Part shown: in pieces, positions 47,920 through 61,289 of the stretch
Layout of the letters: every line of letters starts with the position of its first letter
Numbering within the stretch: the first letter of the stretch is position 1
Origin: Sipunculus nudus
Taxonomy: Eukaryota; Annelida; Sipuncula; Golfingiida; Sipunculidae
NCBI GenBank assembly: GCA_026874595.1
Contig: CM049320.1
Span: 3,971,464-4,035,463, forward strand
Direction of reading: 5' to 3'
DNA: 64,000 nucleotides
Position numbers and translations under genes: made by a program
Notes under the pieces: model-generated
Databases searched by the model: none
Told to the model about the DNA's origin: nothing
What the model saw: only the letters and a program-made list of their open reading frames with translations

Positions 47920-48060
47920 CTTGTATATTTACGATATGATGGCCGAAACTACCGGGTATGGTTAAATTTTTGTAAAAACCAAAACCCAGGTGAACTCTCA
48001 AGGAAGTTCTGAAGACGACTCGCTCACACACAGAGTCCAATATCCGGCGTCCTTCACCTT
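47920..48060 (-). other. Candidate untranslated first exon of the LRR-Ig gene
   Basis: On the minus strand the sequence ends CAAG|GTAAGC at 47920, a near-perfect donor that could splice to the acceptor at 40093. The 5' boundary is a guess. No transcript evidence. Confidence 0.3.
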
Positions 48061-48295
48061 TCCCTCGTGAAATCATTAGAATAATTTTAACTCCTACACC
48101 TTATATGGAATATAACGTATACTCTTCCTAAATACACCCATAAACCGCCAAAATTAAGCTTTAGAACCGGAGAAATATCGGGGATGGTTGAAAGGGCAAG
48201 ATTTTGTATTGATTTACGCTATGCAACGTGTTTGCCGTCATAGAATATGCATGTGCCCCGGGGGTGATGTACGTAGACAGCACAGCCTGACGACA

Positions 48296-48303
48296 TGACG
48301 TCA
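48296..48303. promoter_or_regulatory. CRE-like palindrome TGACGTCA
   Basis: A perfect CREB/ATF site 137 bp upstream of the ATG at 48440, followed about 40 bp later by GCCATATTG, a YY1-like core in sense-inverted form. Likely promoter of the plus-strand gene, possibly shared with the minus-strand gene. Confidence 0.45.
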
Positions 48304-48439
48304 ATCTAATTAGCATATTGTTCATCCATAGTGCAGCCATATTGCCGGAGAGACGGAATACACATACACATTAAAGAAGACAATTTTCGCCGACAAGTCG
48401 ACATCAGAACACCACAAAAGCTGGTGGATTTTAAGGATA

Positions 48440-48500
48440 ATGCATATACATATCGCAGCCGCCTTTGTCTTGTGCCTCGGCCTTTCTCTAGCCGACTCAG
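48440..48500 (+). CDS. First coding exon of a secreted or membrane protein: signal peptide
   Basis: The ATG at 48440 opens a 20-codon exon with hydrophobic core AAAFVLCLGLSLA followed by DS, a typical signal peptide with cleavage near its end. The donor is CTCAG|GTAGGA in phase 1. It splices in frame to 58505-58645, whose first two bases complete a valine codon. The remaining exons lie beyond the window. Confidence 0.72.
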
Positions 48501-49511
48501 GTAGGATGACTGTTTGATGAAAATAATGACAGATAGGTGAAGACTGAAGTCACTTTGTGTTTATTGATATCAGTCAGTGTATACAACAGCCCGGCTTACC
48601 ATATTCAGTCGCGGTATGGGGTTTTCACAAAAAAGTAAAAAGCATATAAGAATGTGTAATATAAACATATTTGGTCATCTCATGCAGAATATTGACAAAA
48701 CACATTGTTTGTATGTGCTACGGCAGGGCATTGCAGAGAACTGATGTAAAGAATTGAAACCATTGACACCTGCCATGGTATGGTATGAATCTGATAAATC
48801 CATCGCCAGAAAATAAATATTAAAATTTCTAAATCGATGAAACCCTTGGCAGGAAGGAAGCTCTTATTAGAGTAAAAGTTCAGTGGTTTGTGATATATTT
48901 TTCTTTATTTTATCAAGTTATTTTTGTTCAGCATGACGACATGTGGTACATAATTCAGCAATTGACAGCATCCCCCCCCCCCCTATGAGGCCAGTAATAA
49001 TATATCAGAGCTATATTATATTTAAAGTCTGAATATAAAATAAATTTTTAAGTACATGTTATTGTATGTTTGATGCCATTAGGTATACATGTTGTTTTTG
49101 ATCGTTTGTCATGCAATTGTTCAATGCTAAACTCCAGAGATATAGAAAGATGCCAGAACAAATAAAAAAGTCAAATATTAACACTTAATCTTTTGCAGAA
49201 TAATGTGAATTTATAATAATTTATGATATTTTTGGGGTATAACTAGTTAATGAGTATATTCAAAGGTTTTAACAAGAGGTTAGATGTAGTCACATACTAT
49301 TTCTTTAATTTCTATGATTTTTACAGGTGTACACTTTCAAACAATGTTAAAAAATCACACCAACATCAGGTATAACAATAATCAGTCATTAAAGAGTAAG
49401 GGGTGAAGCTGGTATTTTTTTTTTAATTTTTGGATAAACAGGTTAGTTAACAGTTTCACCATTTGTTTATGAGTCTCATTAAATAAGCAAAAGCATCAAC
49501 ATAATGGACAA

Positions 49512-49515
<4 letters not shown>

Positions 49516-49580
<65 letters not shown>
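49516..49580 (+). repeat. TA microsatellite
   Basis: Alternating TA tract passing into a short CA run. Confidence 0.9.
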
Positions 49581-49593
<13 letters not shown>

Positions 49594-51337
49594 TTGGAGG
49601 CAAGTCATTTTACACAGCAGTGGCTACCCAAGGTTTTATGAAGTTTTATGCAACATTCTTAAACATATTCAAAATAAATATTTGATGACTTTAATAATGA
49701 TTAAATCTCTTGTTTACAGTTATCACTTTATTATATTTATGTTGACTTTATTTATAAATACCTCTCACTGTAGAAAGTGGTTTGTATTTATTGCTAGAGT
49801 TTAATAAGTGTCCTTGAAATACAAATTTTCTTAGCTACACTTCAAACAATATAATTTATTTATTTTACTTCAGTCCTAACCTGCAGTTAATTGGATTAAT
49901 TAATCAATCTGATCAAACAAATTAAGATACTTAAGTGCCAGGCCACTCAGGTAGTGTTGATCTTTGTATAAGAAATCTCTATAGAGACCTCCCCATTGTT
50001 TATTGGACAGCAACAGCATTTGTTTTCACAACATTAACCTAATTCAGTCACCTTTGATATTTACCTTCCATTGAATTTATCAATGAACCCATGGCCTAGA
50101 TAACAGTGTTTGATTCTAATAGATAAGTGTCATGCCTTACCAGTGTGAATAAGATCTTACAGTGTGAATGTAAGATGTGTTGGATGTCCAGTACCAGTAC
50201 ATTTGTTTGATAGAGGGTTTTTAGGGGTCAGTGGCCTTTCCTCAAGTTGTACTTGATATTAATCCAAAACATTATTATAAACATTTGAATTTATATTGTG
50301 TACAAATATTATTTTATAAATAACGTGGTTATTTGAACATGTTTCATCTATAAAGTTTATAAAATTTCCCATTTGATATATATCATTCTTTCATAACCTC
50401 TTACAAACTTGACAATTTATATATAAAGAATACCCCAGTTTTAATTATCCAATAACTGAACAAAATTATTTAAAGCGAGTCAAAGCGTACCAGGATGTAG
50501 ACCTGTTCAAAAGTGCAATTAATATTTTATGAATGAGGTATCCACTTATGAAATATTAGGGATATATATATGAAGCAGCTTTTAATAATAGAATTATGAA
50601 GTGGCATGAACCCATCACTTTATCAACTCACAGCAGCTGAAGTAGTCAGTTGATATGTGTCACAAGCTTATGTTACAGGCAAAAATGTGTTTTTATATTT
50701 TTCTGCAGCTGTCTGAAAGGACTAGTGCAATAATTATATGATAACCACATGTCAAAAAATCAGTTGATTCATGTTGACCAGTGTAGTTACCATATCTAGG
50801 GTGGCTCTGAAAAGGATTATCCACTATGACAAGCATAATCCACTAATATAATTTTTAAATCAATGACTTTGACATAAATTCAATTCATTATCAAATGTAA
50901 TTTTCAGAAACTACTAGTCCAGCAAATGAAACAGGTTTCTAAATTGTCGTTTACCTACAGGCTTTGAATCATACTACTGAGTATATTTGAAAATGGAACC
51001 TCTGGTTTGCAGTGTGATAATTTGAATAAATATCACCCACTCCCTTGTCATAAAAATATTTGTATTGTATTGATATCCCATGCCAGTAATCAGTATTTAG
51101 TAACACTTCTGCTTTTATCCAGATCAAAATAGTTGATACGTTGATGGCTGAGCCTTTTAGGTTTAATTTGTATGAAAGATTCACATTTTTCATGCTTGAC
51201 TGCCTGAATAATGTTCTTTGTTTTCACAGCAGTCATGGTGGACAGTCTTTAGTGGTATTGAACACTACTATATAGTCTAATAAACATATACCGGTATTTA
51301 TCATCTTAATAATGATGCATTCTGACAGAAAAGTTTA

Positions 51338-51342
<5 letters not shown>

Positions 51343-51379
<37 letters not shown>
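51343..51379 (+). repeat. TA microsatellite
   Basis: Alternating TA tract. Confidence 0.9.
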
Positions 51380-51383
<4 letters not shown>

Positions 51384-51643
51384 TTTAGCTTTTGGACTAA
51401 TTCTGACAATCTTACATTTACATTACAGATAACATCTTAATTTTATTTTCACCATTTCCTTTGAACTAGAAATAAATATCCAATATATTAAACCTTTGAG
51501 AATCATGCCTAATTTAGAAGTTCCAGGTACCCATCAGTAGGGCTCACATGGTCAGTATTTAAAAAGTAAAAAGATCACATACAGTTATAAGTGCTACAAA
51601 TTTCCTGCTAAATATTATAATCTTAGATATACCTTCAAATATA

Positions 51644-53986
51644 CCGTAAAATCTGTGAAATTTCATACCTCGATGAAATTCTTACACAGTCTTTCTTCAG
51701 TAACCATAATTATTGAAATGACATGTTAAATTTCGAACTGCTGATGGTCTGTTACGCCACAGTTGACGTTAGCAGGACTGCCGTGAACGTAACACTGACG
51801 TAACCTCTCCCTGTTATCTGGTTTTGAACAAGCCTACCGGTCCGATCGATGTGATTGCCATGCTATTGATAATTGATATGAATTATATCTACATCATATA
51901 GAATGTAATTTGACCGAAAACTAAGATTTTTGTTTCAGCGACAATAAAAAAACTTAAAATATCTCGAATGTGAGTTGCTTAATTGTCCGGGATGTGAGCG
52001 ACACGCCGTGAATAACTGACAGACGTCCATGAAGTTTGACAGAGGTTGGAAATTGGATAATCAGGATTAACTACGTAAATGATCTCAAGACCACTAGCTT
52101 TACGTGCACCGTAAAGGGGGATTTCCGTGTGTAAGCCAGATCCAAATTGGTCTCTTTCAAGCAAGCTCGGCGTTTCGGTAATGCCAATGCCAATGTTAAT
52201 CAGTTTGAAAATTAATGCCAATTATCATGAAAACATTTAAAATAAATATCTTGAATGTCACACCAGAACGACTCAGTTTCGAGTACCCGGGCTCCGTATC
52301 ACCCAACAAACAAGTCACACGAGATCAAACGGTACATCAAAGCACTTGCAGACGTTTATGAAGTTTAACAGAGGTTGGATATTTGATATTGGATAATCAG
52401 GACCGATTAACTCTTCAAGTGATCTAAAGACCTCTAGCTTTTTGTGCACCAATAGTGGGGTCTGTCTAAAACGCGGAGAATTCGCGGAGAGATGGAGAAT
52501 TAACGGAGAATTTGCGGAGAGTTTTTATATGCAATGATACTTTTAAATACACTTTAAAATCACTTAAAATCTCCAACTATATTACACTTAACATTTTTGC
52601 GCACTGTTAAATTACCGAAATAATTGAAAAATCTGTATATAACTGAGCATTTTATGCTTAACAATGTGGACTCACCCCCAGGTGAATGTGTTACATACAT
52701 TTTACTTTTTACACAAACAATTAGTGTACCTTTAAGCTAATGAATCAACTTGGCATAAGGATTATATAAAATAAAAGAAAAATAGTAAATATATATTGTG
52801 ATTACAGTTAAGAATTATATTTTTTATAGTCTGTACAAAATACATCAAACTTCTTTCTGACCATAACGATACAAAGTACAATAATAATAATAATAAATAA
52901 AAAATATAGCACAATATACACATACATACAGCAATAGTAAAGAAATTATTTGTACAATCTTCACAAAACCATTTCATTGATTGTTTTATTTATTTTAAAG
53001 ACAAATGCACATTTTAAATGAAACCACTTATTACTCTTTTTTTATCAAACCCAACCTTGTCTTCGAACATTCTCCTAAGCCACATTAACATTCAGTCCCA
53101 ATGGTTACAGTTGCATTATATTTAGGCTTTGGTATTCTAGGAGAAAGTTTTGTTTTATCATATGATAGTAAATGGTGTAAAAAAAATTCATCCCTGAACT
53201 GAAACAAGAGACCAAGTGCTTTTGCATCAAACTCTGTTTAAAATGTTCAACTTGTTTAATTTCTGGAATGAAACAAAAATCAACTGCATTTGCAATGACA
53301 AAAAGGCCTACAATCTCCTGATGCTATTCGTTGTCACTGGCGTGGCACAAATAAAATCTTATCGGAGAAGAACTTGCTTGCCAAAACAACAGAGAGAGCT
53401 GAATGTTACGTGAATGTACAAAGTTTAAATTATTTTAGTCATTTAACAGTGAACGAATATGTTAAGAGTAATATAGTTGCAGATAATAAGTGATTTTAAT
53501 GTGTATTTAAGAGTATCATTGCAAATAAAAACTCTCTGCAAATTCTCCGAGAATTCTCCATCTCTCTGCGGATTCTCTGCGTTTTAGACAGACCCCCAAT
53601 AGTGGGGATTTCCATGCGTAAGCCCAGTGAAAAACGTTCTCTGGGCAAAGCCTTGGATGTCACGCAAGCAAGTACGGGTGTCGAGTTCATGACAGGATTA
53701 AATCCTTCAGATATGCTATCAGATTCCTTTTCCAAACTGATTTAATATGAAATAAACAACACAAGTATAGAAAATAATGTTTTTATTCATGAAAATTCAT
53801 GGTTCACACGGATGAATGCAAAATCGGCGAGGTGAATACTTGAGGCTCCTATTATCGCCCACTGCCGATGATGTATCTTAACTTGTCAAGACCATAATTT
53901 TAAAAACTGCTGAAATGGACTGTTAAATTTCGGACTTCCACTAATTTTATTATTTTTTTCTGTACAAAATTTCACAGATTTTACGG
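51644..53986. mobile_element. Outer TA-target inverted-repeat element, interrupted
   Basis: Terminal inverted repeat CCGTAAAATCTGTGAAATTT at 51644-51663 and its complement at the right end (53967-53986, one or two mismatches), with TA on both sides (51642-51643, 53987-53988). Without the inner insertion and one copy of its target duplication it is about 1.2 kb. The interior holds two direct copies of a segment with GAAGTTTGACAGAGGTTGG and TCTAGCTT/CTAGCTTTACGTGCACC. Confidence 0.72.
52458..53595. mobile_element. Inner 1.14-kb inverted-repeat element, 9-bp target duplication
   Basis: Begins GGGTCTGTCTAAAACGC and ends with its exact complement. The inverted repeats extend about 190 bp with scattered mismatches, and CCAATAGTG flanks both ends (52449-52457, 53596-53604). 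Long inverted repeats and a 9-bp duplication fit Mutator-like elements. No transposase frame is seen, so it is probably non-autonomous. Confidence 0.85.
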
Positions 53987-56900
53987 TACCTTATTGTGAA
54001 GCCTTAAAAGACATTCTTTATCTGGCATAATTCATATGCACTGGGATAAATATATATTAAATTTATAATGTTTATCAGACTAAAAGTAAAACATGATATT
54101 ATCAAGCATGATCTATACAAATTGCCAAACTTAAAATTTCAGAAAGTGAGAGTACCTGTAAATTTGTAGGTTGTTGCAGTGTTTATTCTTTATTTATTAT
54201 TTTTATAGCACATGCTATCCAAATTAAAATATGGCCCAAGGATCCTTCATGAATAAAGTATAAAATGCAGGAAACCTTGAACACATCAGTCCTGATGAGT
54301 GCTGTACTGTTGGAGCTGTTATTTATTTATGGGACCCTTTTATAACATACCTCCCTAGGTCCCAGCCCAGAGGGCTACAGAAATTAACAGTTTAATATGC
54401 ATGGAATTAGCCTTGTTGAGGAGAAATTCTCACACTCATACTGGTCAAAGCAGGCAGGAGAACGATTACATTGGAGTAAAGTACAGTTAATGGAATCAAG
54501 TTAATAAACTATTAATAATACCAGTAACTCTATTATTAAATTGGTTTTAAAGGAAAATGTGGTCCATGTTGGCAAACATAGTCAGGGCATGATACTGGAT
54601 GATAAAGTTTCAGTGCTTGTTGTGGGGATATCAGAGACCTCAAAAAGAGTTTGACCCTTCCCCAGTTTGAGCCTTAGAATACAGTAAGTTGTAAATGTCT
54701 GTGCATGAAGTTGTTTAATTTATATATGGTAAAAAGTATTTAGTTAATGGTTATTTCCCTACTGCTACAGTATTTTAGGCCCTTCTTTTTCAAATCTGTC
54801 TAAAAATCTTATTATGTTTAAATAGGTAGTGGCTTAAATAGAATTATTGCCTTGACAGTTTGCCATACATACTAATTAGAGAAAGCAATGTTTCAGATTG
54901 ATAATATAGCTATTATTAATATATTATGCAACCAGCCTAACAGAATTGGAGGGAGTAAAACAAAAATTAATTTTATTTGGAGTAGCTACATATGATCAGA
55001 ATCAGAATGGTGCAATCAGTATAAATTATACAGTTTTACCTGTGACTATTTCAGTATTTCAAATGGGGCTCCTTTCTTCTAAAGAAATGTCTGGCTAAAC
55101 ATATCTTTGGAACATATATTTATGTATAATTTGCAGTGGGTGGACCATTCGAATATCATATAATTATGGTTTATTGCATTGGTTATTTACCTAAATGATC
55201 AGATATAGGGGTAAACAAACCCTGTCTCCATGTACCTTAAAATAAATGGTGAATATATATCTTTTGAAACAATCTTTATTAAATTGCATAAAGGTCGAAT
55301 AGAGAAGCATTTAAATATATGTTTTAATTCATTCAGGCTTTTGACTAAAGTCTGTTAAATGGTCTCCACTTGATTTCTCCCAAGCACATTTTGCCAAATG
55401 GTATCCCTATTACCAAACCATAAATTTATTAATGGCTGCTGAGCCTTTAACAAGTAATAATATACATAAAAAGGTACACTTAAAGGTATATGCTATGCTT
55501 GCCCCTTTGGCTTGGAATAGTTTTATCATGTGGTGGGCAACCTTAGTAAAAGCCTGCAACCTTTCTGTGCAAATTTTCTTAGTGTTCTGGTCTTTGGCTC
55601 AACTGGAGTTAAATCTATGTATATATGAGAGATTTGGATTCTTGAGACAAGTGTCATTGCATAATTCATTGCAAAAGGCACACCAGTTACACAGCATGAG
55701 CTGCCATAATGACCCTAGAGTTGACTCTAGTTATGCATGGTCCCTGTAATTAAACCCAGCTCTCAACAGTAATGGTGGTCAGGCCGGGGGTCCACTTGAG
55801 TTACATGTCACATGCCAGTGTGTGACAAAGGTTAAATAGGTACAGGCACCCCAAAGTAAACTTAGCCCTCTGGTTTATATATACTGTTTTTGTAAGGGTA
55901 CCACAAACTCAGGGATATGTTTTCTGTATCATTGTAGCAGGTGCTGGGAAAATCAGTGCCCTTGCCTTATTAAGTGAAGTGTCCAGATAGGTTGAGTGTG
56001 GACTGTTCACACCCTCAAGCACAAAATTATTCAGGACTGGCATGAGCTGCCAAGTTAAGGCAGCTTTGACAAGCACCTACAAAAAGTGGTCCTTGAGCAT
56101 AACTAGTTAAATTTTATCCATGTATTAGGGTGAAGGTTACAAAAGTAGGATAGTGGTTCATATCAAACATAGATAACAAGTGTTTCAGGCAGAATTATTT
56201 TAATCTCCACATAAGCTTAAGAGTATTTATCTAATTTGACTGGAGCAAATTGCGAATTCAATATAGCCTTGTAAAAAGAGGGCAATATCAGAGACATCTT
56301 ATATTGTTACAATATATTATGCTTAAATTCATAATAAATATTGTAATTACTGTGACAAAAAATCTTTCGAATTTAATATACAGCAATACAACCAATACAG
56401 TTTTAAAAATGCACTTTTTGGAGGTGACAGCCAAATCAGAATCAATATATAAGTAAATATTTTTATTTTCCATAATGGGCCAGATGCATACAGCATTAAT
56501 GAGAAGAAAAAATAAAACGGACAGACTTCCTGATGCCTAACCCAAGTAATAAAGCAGATTTGTACAGTCAGCATTTTTATTCTATTGTTGTAAATCAGTA
56601 TTTACTGCATTTTTATATGCCTTTTCCCTATATTATTAATAAGAATATGTATATAAATTTGTTTTATCTTGCTTTTAAGTACACATTAAAACACCAGTGA
56701 TTTAAAGACCACCCTGAGTAGGTAGGTATCAAAGGGGTAAACATTCATTAACATGGTCACCAGTGTAATTATTATAATGGTTCTGGTGTGTATTCCTGTA
56801 CTCTGTATCCATTTGGACTGATATATTGCTTTCATTAAACAAATGTTTCATGACTAAAATGGTATTTTTTATCATTTTCGTCACAATGTAACACACAGGG

Positions 56901-58504
56901 TACTCCTGAGTAATTGGAATTTATGTATGTGTTTGAGCTACTGGAAACCTGCCATTTCAACAAGTAGCAAATTAAACAGTAAAAAAACGGTGACAATTTA
57001 TTGTTATTGTTCAAAGTGCTCTTTGTGGTGAGGCTCACATGACCGCTGTTTGTGGCAGTCGTAATCACGATACATAAAACATGTGGATTCTCTCTGTACA
57101 AAGGAGAGTGCAGTGAAAAGTCAGGCGTGTTGCCCTCACAGCACGACGATGATCACTGAGGCATACACGGAATGATAGCCATTGCAGTATAACAGACAGA
57201 GCCCTTCATTTTACTCAGCACAATAATAAAACCATATTGTACCATGCCAGACTAGCTTCCCTGTTGAAACATGCCTTACCTTACATGCTTGATGGAGAGT
57301 CACATAATTTAAAATGTATGTGTATAATTATATGTAAAAGCTGACAATCACACACTGTAATTACTTGGTGATAATAGAGGTCTCAGACTGCAGTGTGTGA
57401 TATATGACATCTGTATACCTTTTTCCAGACAAACCTATTGATTATGTCTCCTTGTGCTAGTTCTCTCCTCTGTAAATAGTACTTTTTCTAAAGTATATAA
57501 ACTTGCTGGTTTTGGAATGATGTACAGGCCTACCAGCACCCAGGCAAAACTAAAATGTCAATCATGTCAGGAAATTCTTTCCAATGTCACAAGCTGCACC
57601 TTCTTTGTTGATCTTAGTGTGAGACAGAAAATTGTAAAACCCAATTAGTTAAAATTAACATATTTTGTATCTGTGTGTCAGTTTATTAAAAACAATGATG
57701 ATTGGTCATTCTCTTTAATAACTAATGATATTGATTATATTCTTGCATTTATAATCAGTCACAAACAAGTATATATGCACATCCAGGTGAGTCATATTAT
57801 CCAGATGAAAGATTATTTATGTTAAAGATATAAGAAAGACTGAGCACAAAACAGCGGACAGCATTAAAACTTAATCAAGTGCAATTAGTGTCAACAACCC
57901 GGCCATTACCTTGACCTCTCAATCTGATGTACAAGTTAAGAGTGAATTAACTCACTCAGTATTTAAGGTATCATTCTATACAGCACATTTCACAGTGATA
58001 TAGATGGTACAGTAAAATAATCGATCATTGGGCATTATAATTTATATATTTAGATCATTGATTATTATTTTACAACTGATTCCTACCACTAATTTAATTA
58101 ATATTTTCTTGTAAGAAATATGATTTAATTTTCCTTGTTCCATATAGTCAGAGCTACTCAAATAGCCATTTAAAAAAATTTTTTTTTACCTAAAAATGTG
58201 GATGGAATATTCCCAATAAGTTGTTTTTGACATTAAATGCGTGACTTTATTTCAAGTTGATGATATCCACCACTAATCTTTATATATTTAGAATTAGGGC
58301 ATATATTTAGAACTACTGGAGGTAAGTAATGCCTTCAGATGATGCATGTATATACACAGTATCTGGTTGATGAACAGACAGAGCACCATTGTTATTAACA
58401 TCTTAAGATGCTGTGAAATGTTTATTATACAACCACATTCATAACCATCACAGCTCTCCATGATCCTGATCATACTTTCTGTACATGGTATGTTTTTTTT
58501 TCAG
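53987..58504 (+). other. First intron, right part
   Basis: AT-rich; holds a diverged repeat at 57800-58010 that recurs near 62890. No other exon could be supported; the short frames here lack protein-like features. Confidence 0.5.
57807..58010 (+). repeat. Dispersed direct repeat, unit A
   Basis: Shares GGCCATTACCTTGACCTCTC-like text and AAGGTATCATTCTATACAGC with the unit at 62897-63085 (CGGACCATTATCTTGAC, AAGGTATAATTCTAAACAGC). Confidence 0.6.
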
Positions 58505-58645
58505 TTTCTCGGCTTGAATTGCTAGCACAGAGTACGCTACATCCAGAAAAGCATGGAATACATGGACTTATAAGTGAAGATGCGTCACCGGGAGCTGTGG
58601 TTAAACTAGACCCGCCGCTTCAGCTCGCTCACAGCTACGACAAAG
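58505..58645 (+). CDS. Second coding exon of the signal-peptide gene, unknown product
   Basis: A long pyrimidine tract and TTTTCAG precede it; the donor is AAAG|GTAAGA. With the two bases completing the split codon it reads VSRLELLAQSTLHPEKHGIH, GLISEDASPGAVVKL, then DPPLQLAHSYDK. It is clean in one frame with a good codon pattern, so it is likely a real exon. I do not recognise a domain; it could be the luminal or extracellular N-terminus of a secreted or membrane protein. Confidence 0.72.
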
Positions 58646-61289
58646 GTAAGAACACGGATCGTAATGTTGTACTTTAACATTGTATCAGACAATGAGTGTC
58701 ACAGTATGTCATTGTTTGTTTGTAACCTAGTGTCCAAAGAGATTCAGTTTGTATCTGGAAAGCTTGGATTGGCCAAAGCCATGCTTCCATTTTTATAGAC
58801 ATGCATACTTGTGTACTTTTAATATTACTAATGGTACACATGTATGCCAGATGCATCCATCTTGGTGCAGTGCTTTCCAGACAATTTTAACCAAAGCAGG
58901 ACCTCTATGTATATATTTAGCTGACTGTTGCAAGAATGGATAAATTTGTGTAATTAAAACATTGGATAAAGCCAATGTAATGTTGTTATATGGTGGTTTT
59001 TCTGCCAGCAAGTGTTAAAATCATGTGTTTACAAATCAAGATATATTCCTCAATCTGTTACATAGTAGTACATACAACCAATAATGACACCTGCAAATAA
59101 AGCACAGGTAAAATGGCACAGCTACAGTACTTGTATGACCGGAAATATTTTAAAAAATTCATTGCATTCAGTATGTGAATTTTCATTCTTAGAAATAATA
59201 AAACTTTTGAAATGATGAAAAAAAAATCCTTACAAATTGTGAAATTGATTTTCTGAAAGTATGGAATAATATTTCCTTAATTTCCCATGTCAGTTTATTA
59301 TTAGAAATAAATTGTGTGCACATCAAGTCAGACCTGACACAGTTACAGCATATCTTCTCTAGTATGTTGGTATAATTTTCCTTCGTAAGCATGTATCACC
59401 TGTGTCACAGGACATTTTCCAATCCAGTTGGATCCTCAATGTTACCAGGATAAAGTCTAGTCCTGATTATTATATTACATGTACATGTACAGTTACAGAA
59501 AAAGTTGTATCATTGATACACTACAGAAAAATCTGTTAATTTACATTATACATTTGAGAAACATTTCTCAAGTGATATAAAAAATGTGCCCTTTGTTTCT
59601 ATGCTATTTTTGTTGTAAGCACACTTGGTGGACTTGTGGAGGTTCACTGGACCTAATAAATCAATGTTTGGTGTTCCCATCTACAAAATTACATGCAGTG
59701 TGTGGTCATAAATCAATAGTGAATGGTTAATGTGATATGTAGTCTGCTGTGGTTTCCTTGATCAAACATTGTGATATCATGCTAGGGGACTGACATCACT
59801 GTAGTCCTCAAAGGTTGTAGTCTTCACACTGGTGTGGATATTAAGCTGACTATTTCAGTGGTTTTTGCAGGATGGTTGTACTGCTCTTTATGTGAACTCG
59901 TCATCAGGTTTTGCTCCTCGGTATAAAGTAAACGGCAGACTTAAGATATGTTAACTGCTTGCTGTACATGGCATCCACATGAGGAGATTCTAATGGAGGT
60001 TTTGGTAAACAGAGTTACTGTGCATTGGGCATGAACACCATATATACCCTAAAGGGGTGTAAATACTTGGTCCACCACACATACTGGTCAGCACTGATTT
60101 GAAAAGCACAGGGCACACTTTCTCCTGAATCTGTTCTGTTTCTTTCATTGAAGTTGGCAGATCATATATAAGATTATTACAGTATGCCTGCTATTTTGTT
60201 TGTCCTTGCAATACCTCTAGATAATATATCAATTGGATGATTTTTTGTGCAATGATAGGCCATGTCATGAGCCAAGGAACAGTTAATTTTTGGTGATTGA
60301 TAAATTTTATACTGTAGTTGGCTTTATTTTCCCCCCAAGTCTGAAATTTTACGATTTCTTCATTTTGAACGTTCTGGAGGGGTTTACTTTTTCGTGATTG
60401 CACCAGAACCTGTAAAATCTAAGTATAACAGGATCTGTTTTGATTTAAAGTTTAGAAAAAAATCCTACAATAACTAACTGATTTCTAGTTCAGTCATTAA
60501 ATCAGGACTTGTGATCACAGTCGATATGTATCATAGTCTGTGTGTATGGCTAATACATGGGCCAGTTTCAAAACCAGGCACAAATCAGGTTGCTGATGAG
60601 GTTGTTTTCAGAGGTCATCTTAGTTGATGGGGCATCTTATTCCTGAGGGTTTCATATTTGTGATTATTTCACATTTGCTAATATCACAAAATTAAAACCC
60701 TCCTAAAAAAAAGGCAACCACTGTTTCTTATGGAACTTGTAGTGGAATCAACTGTTTTCTAGTCGCACATCAGTTTAACAAGTAAACGTGTACTGAAGTC
60801 TGGTTAATGCTATTTAGTTGGTGAAGTTAACCATATGATCTGATTAAATTTCTGAATCCATATGGAAATACTGGCTTTATGAATCAAAGTCTGTCTAGAC
60901 CTCCAGACAAAAAAATGCCCATTGGTTTCTGCATTCACGTCCCTTTGACTAAATACCAGTTTTGTCTTTGTGGAGAAAACAATTGGCTTCACGAATCAGT
61001 ACAGTAGTGATGGGCCAATGATCGATTATAACTGATGATCGGTCAGGTTGATGCAAATGATCTGATAATCGATCTTGTAGTGCCATAATCAGTTGCACAT
61101 AACCTTGGCTGAGTGATGAGGGAAATGTTTGCATATATATAAATATATTTATATACATTATGTAAGCAAACTAGAGAAAATTCTTACTTAAAAAAATCTT
61201 TATTCCTAAGTTACCTATTGTTACCCCTCAAAACTGCCCACTATGAAATTGAAAACCACTGGTGTTAATGTTTTCATGTTTGAAAGTCA

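Larger units (their letters stand above)
48501..51643 (+). other. First intron, left part
   Basis: AT-rich intron with a C run near 48971-48982 and TA tracts at about 49516-49580 and 51343-51379. No coding exon seen. Confidence 0.55.

Noticed and set aside
55432-55749. 105-residue plus-strand open frame
   Set aside because: No recognisable domain or splice support; sits in a long intron.
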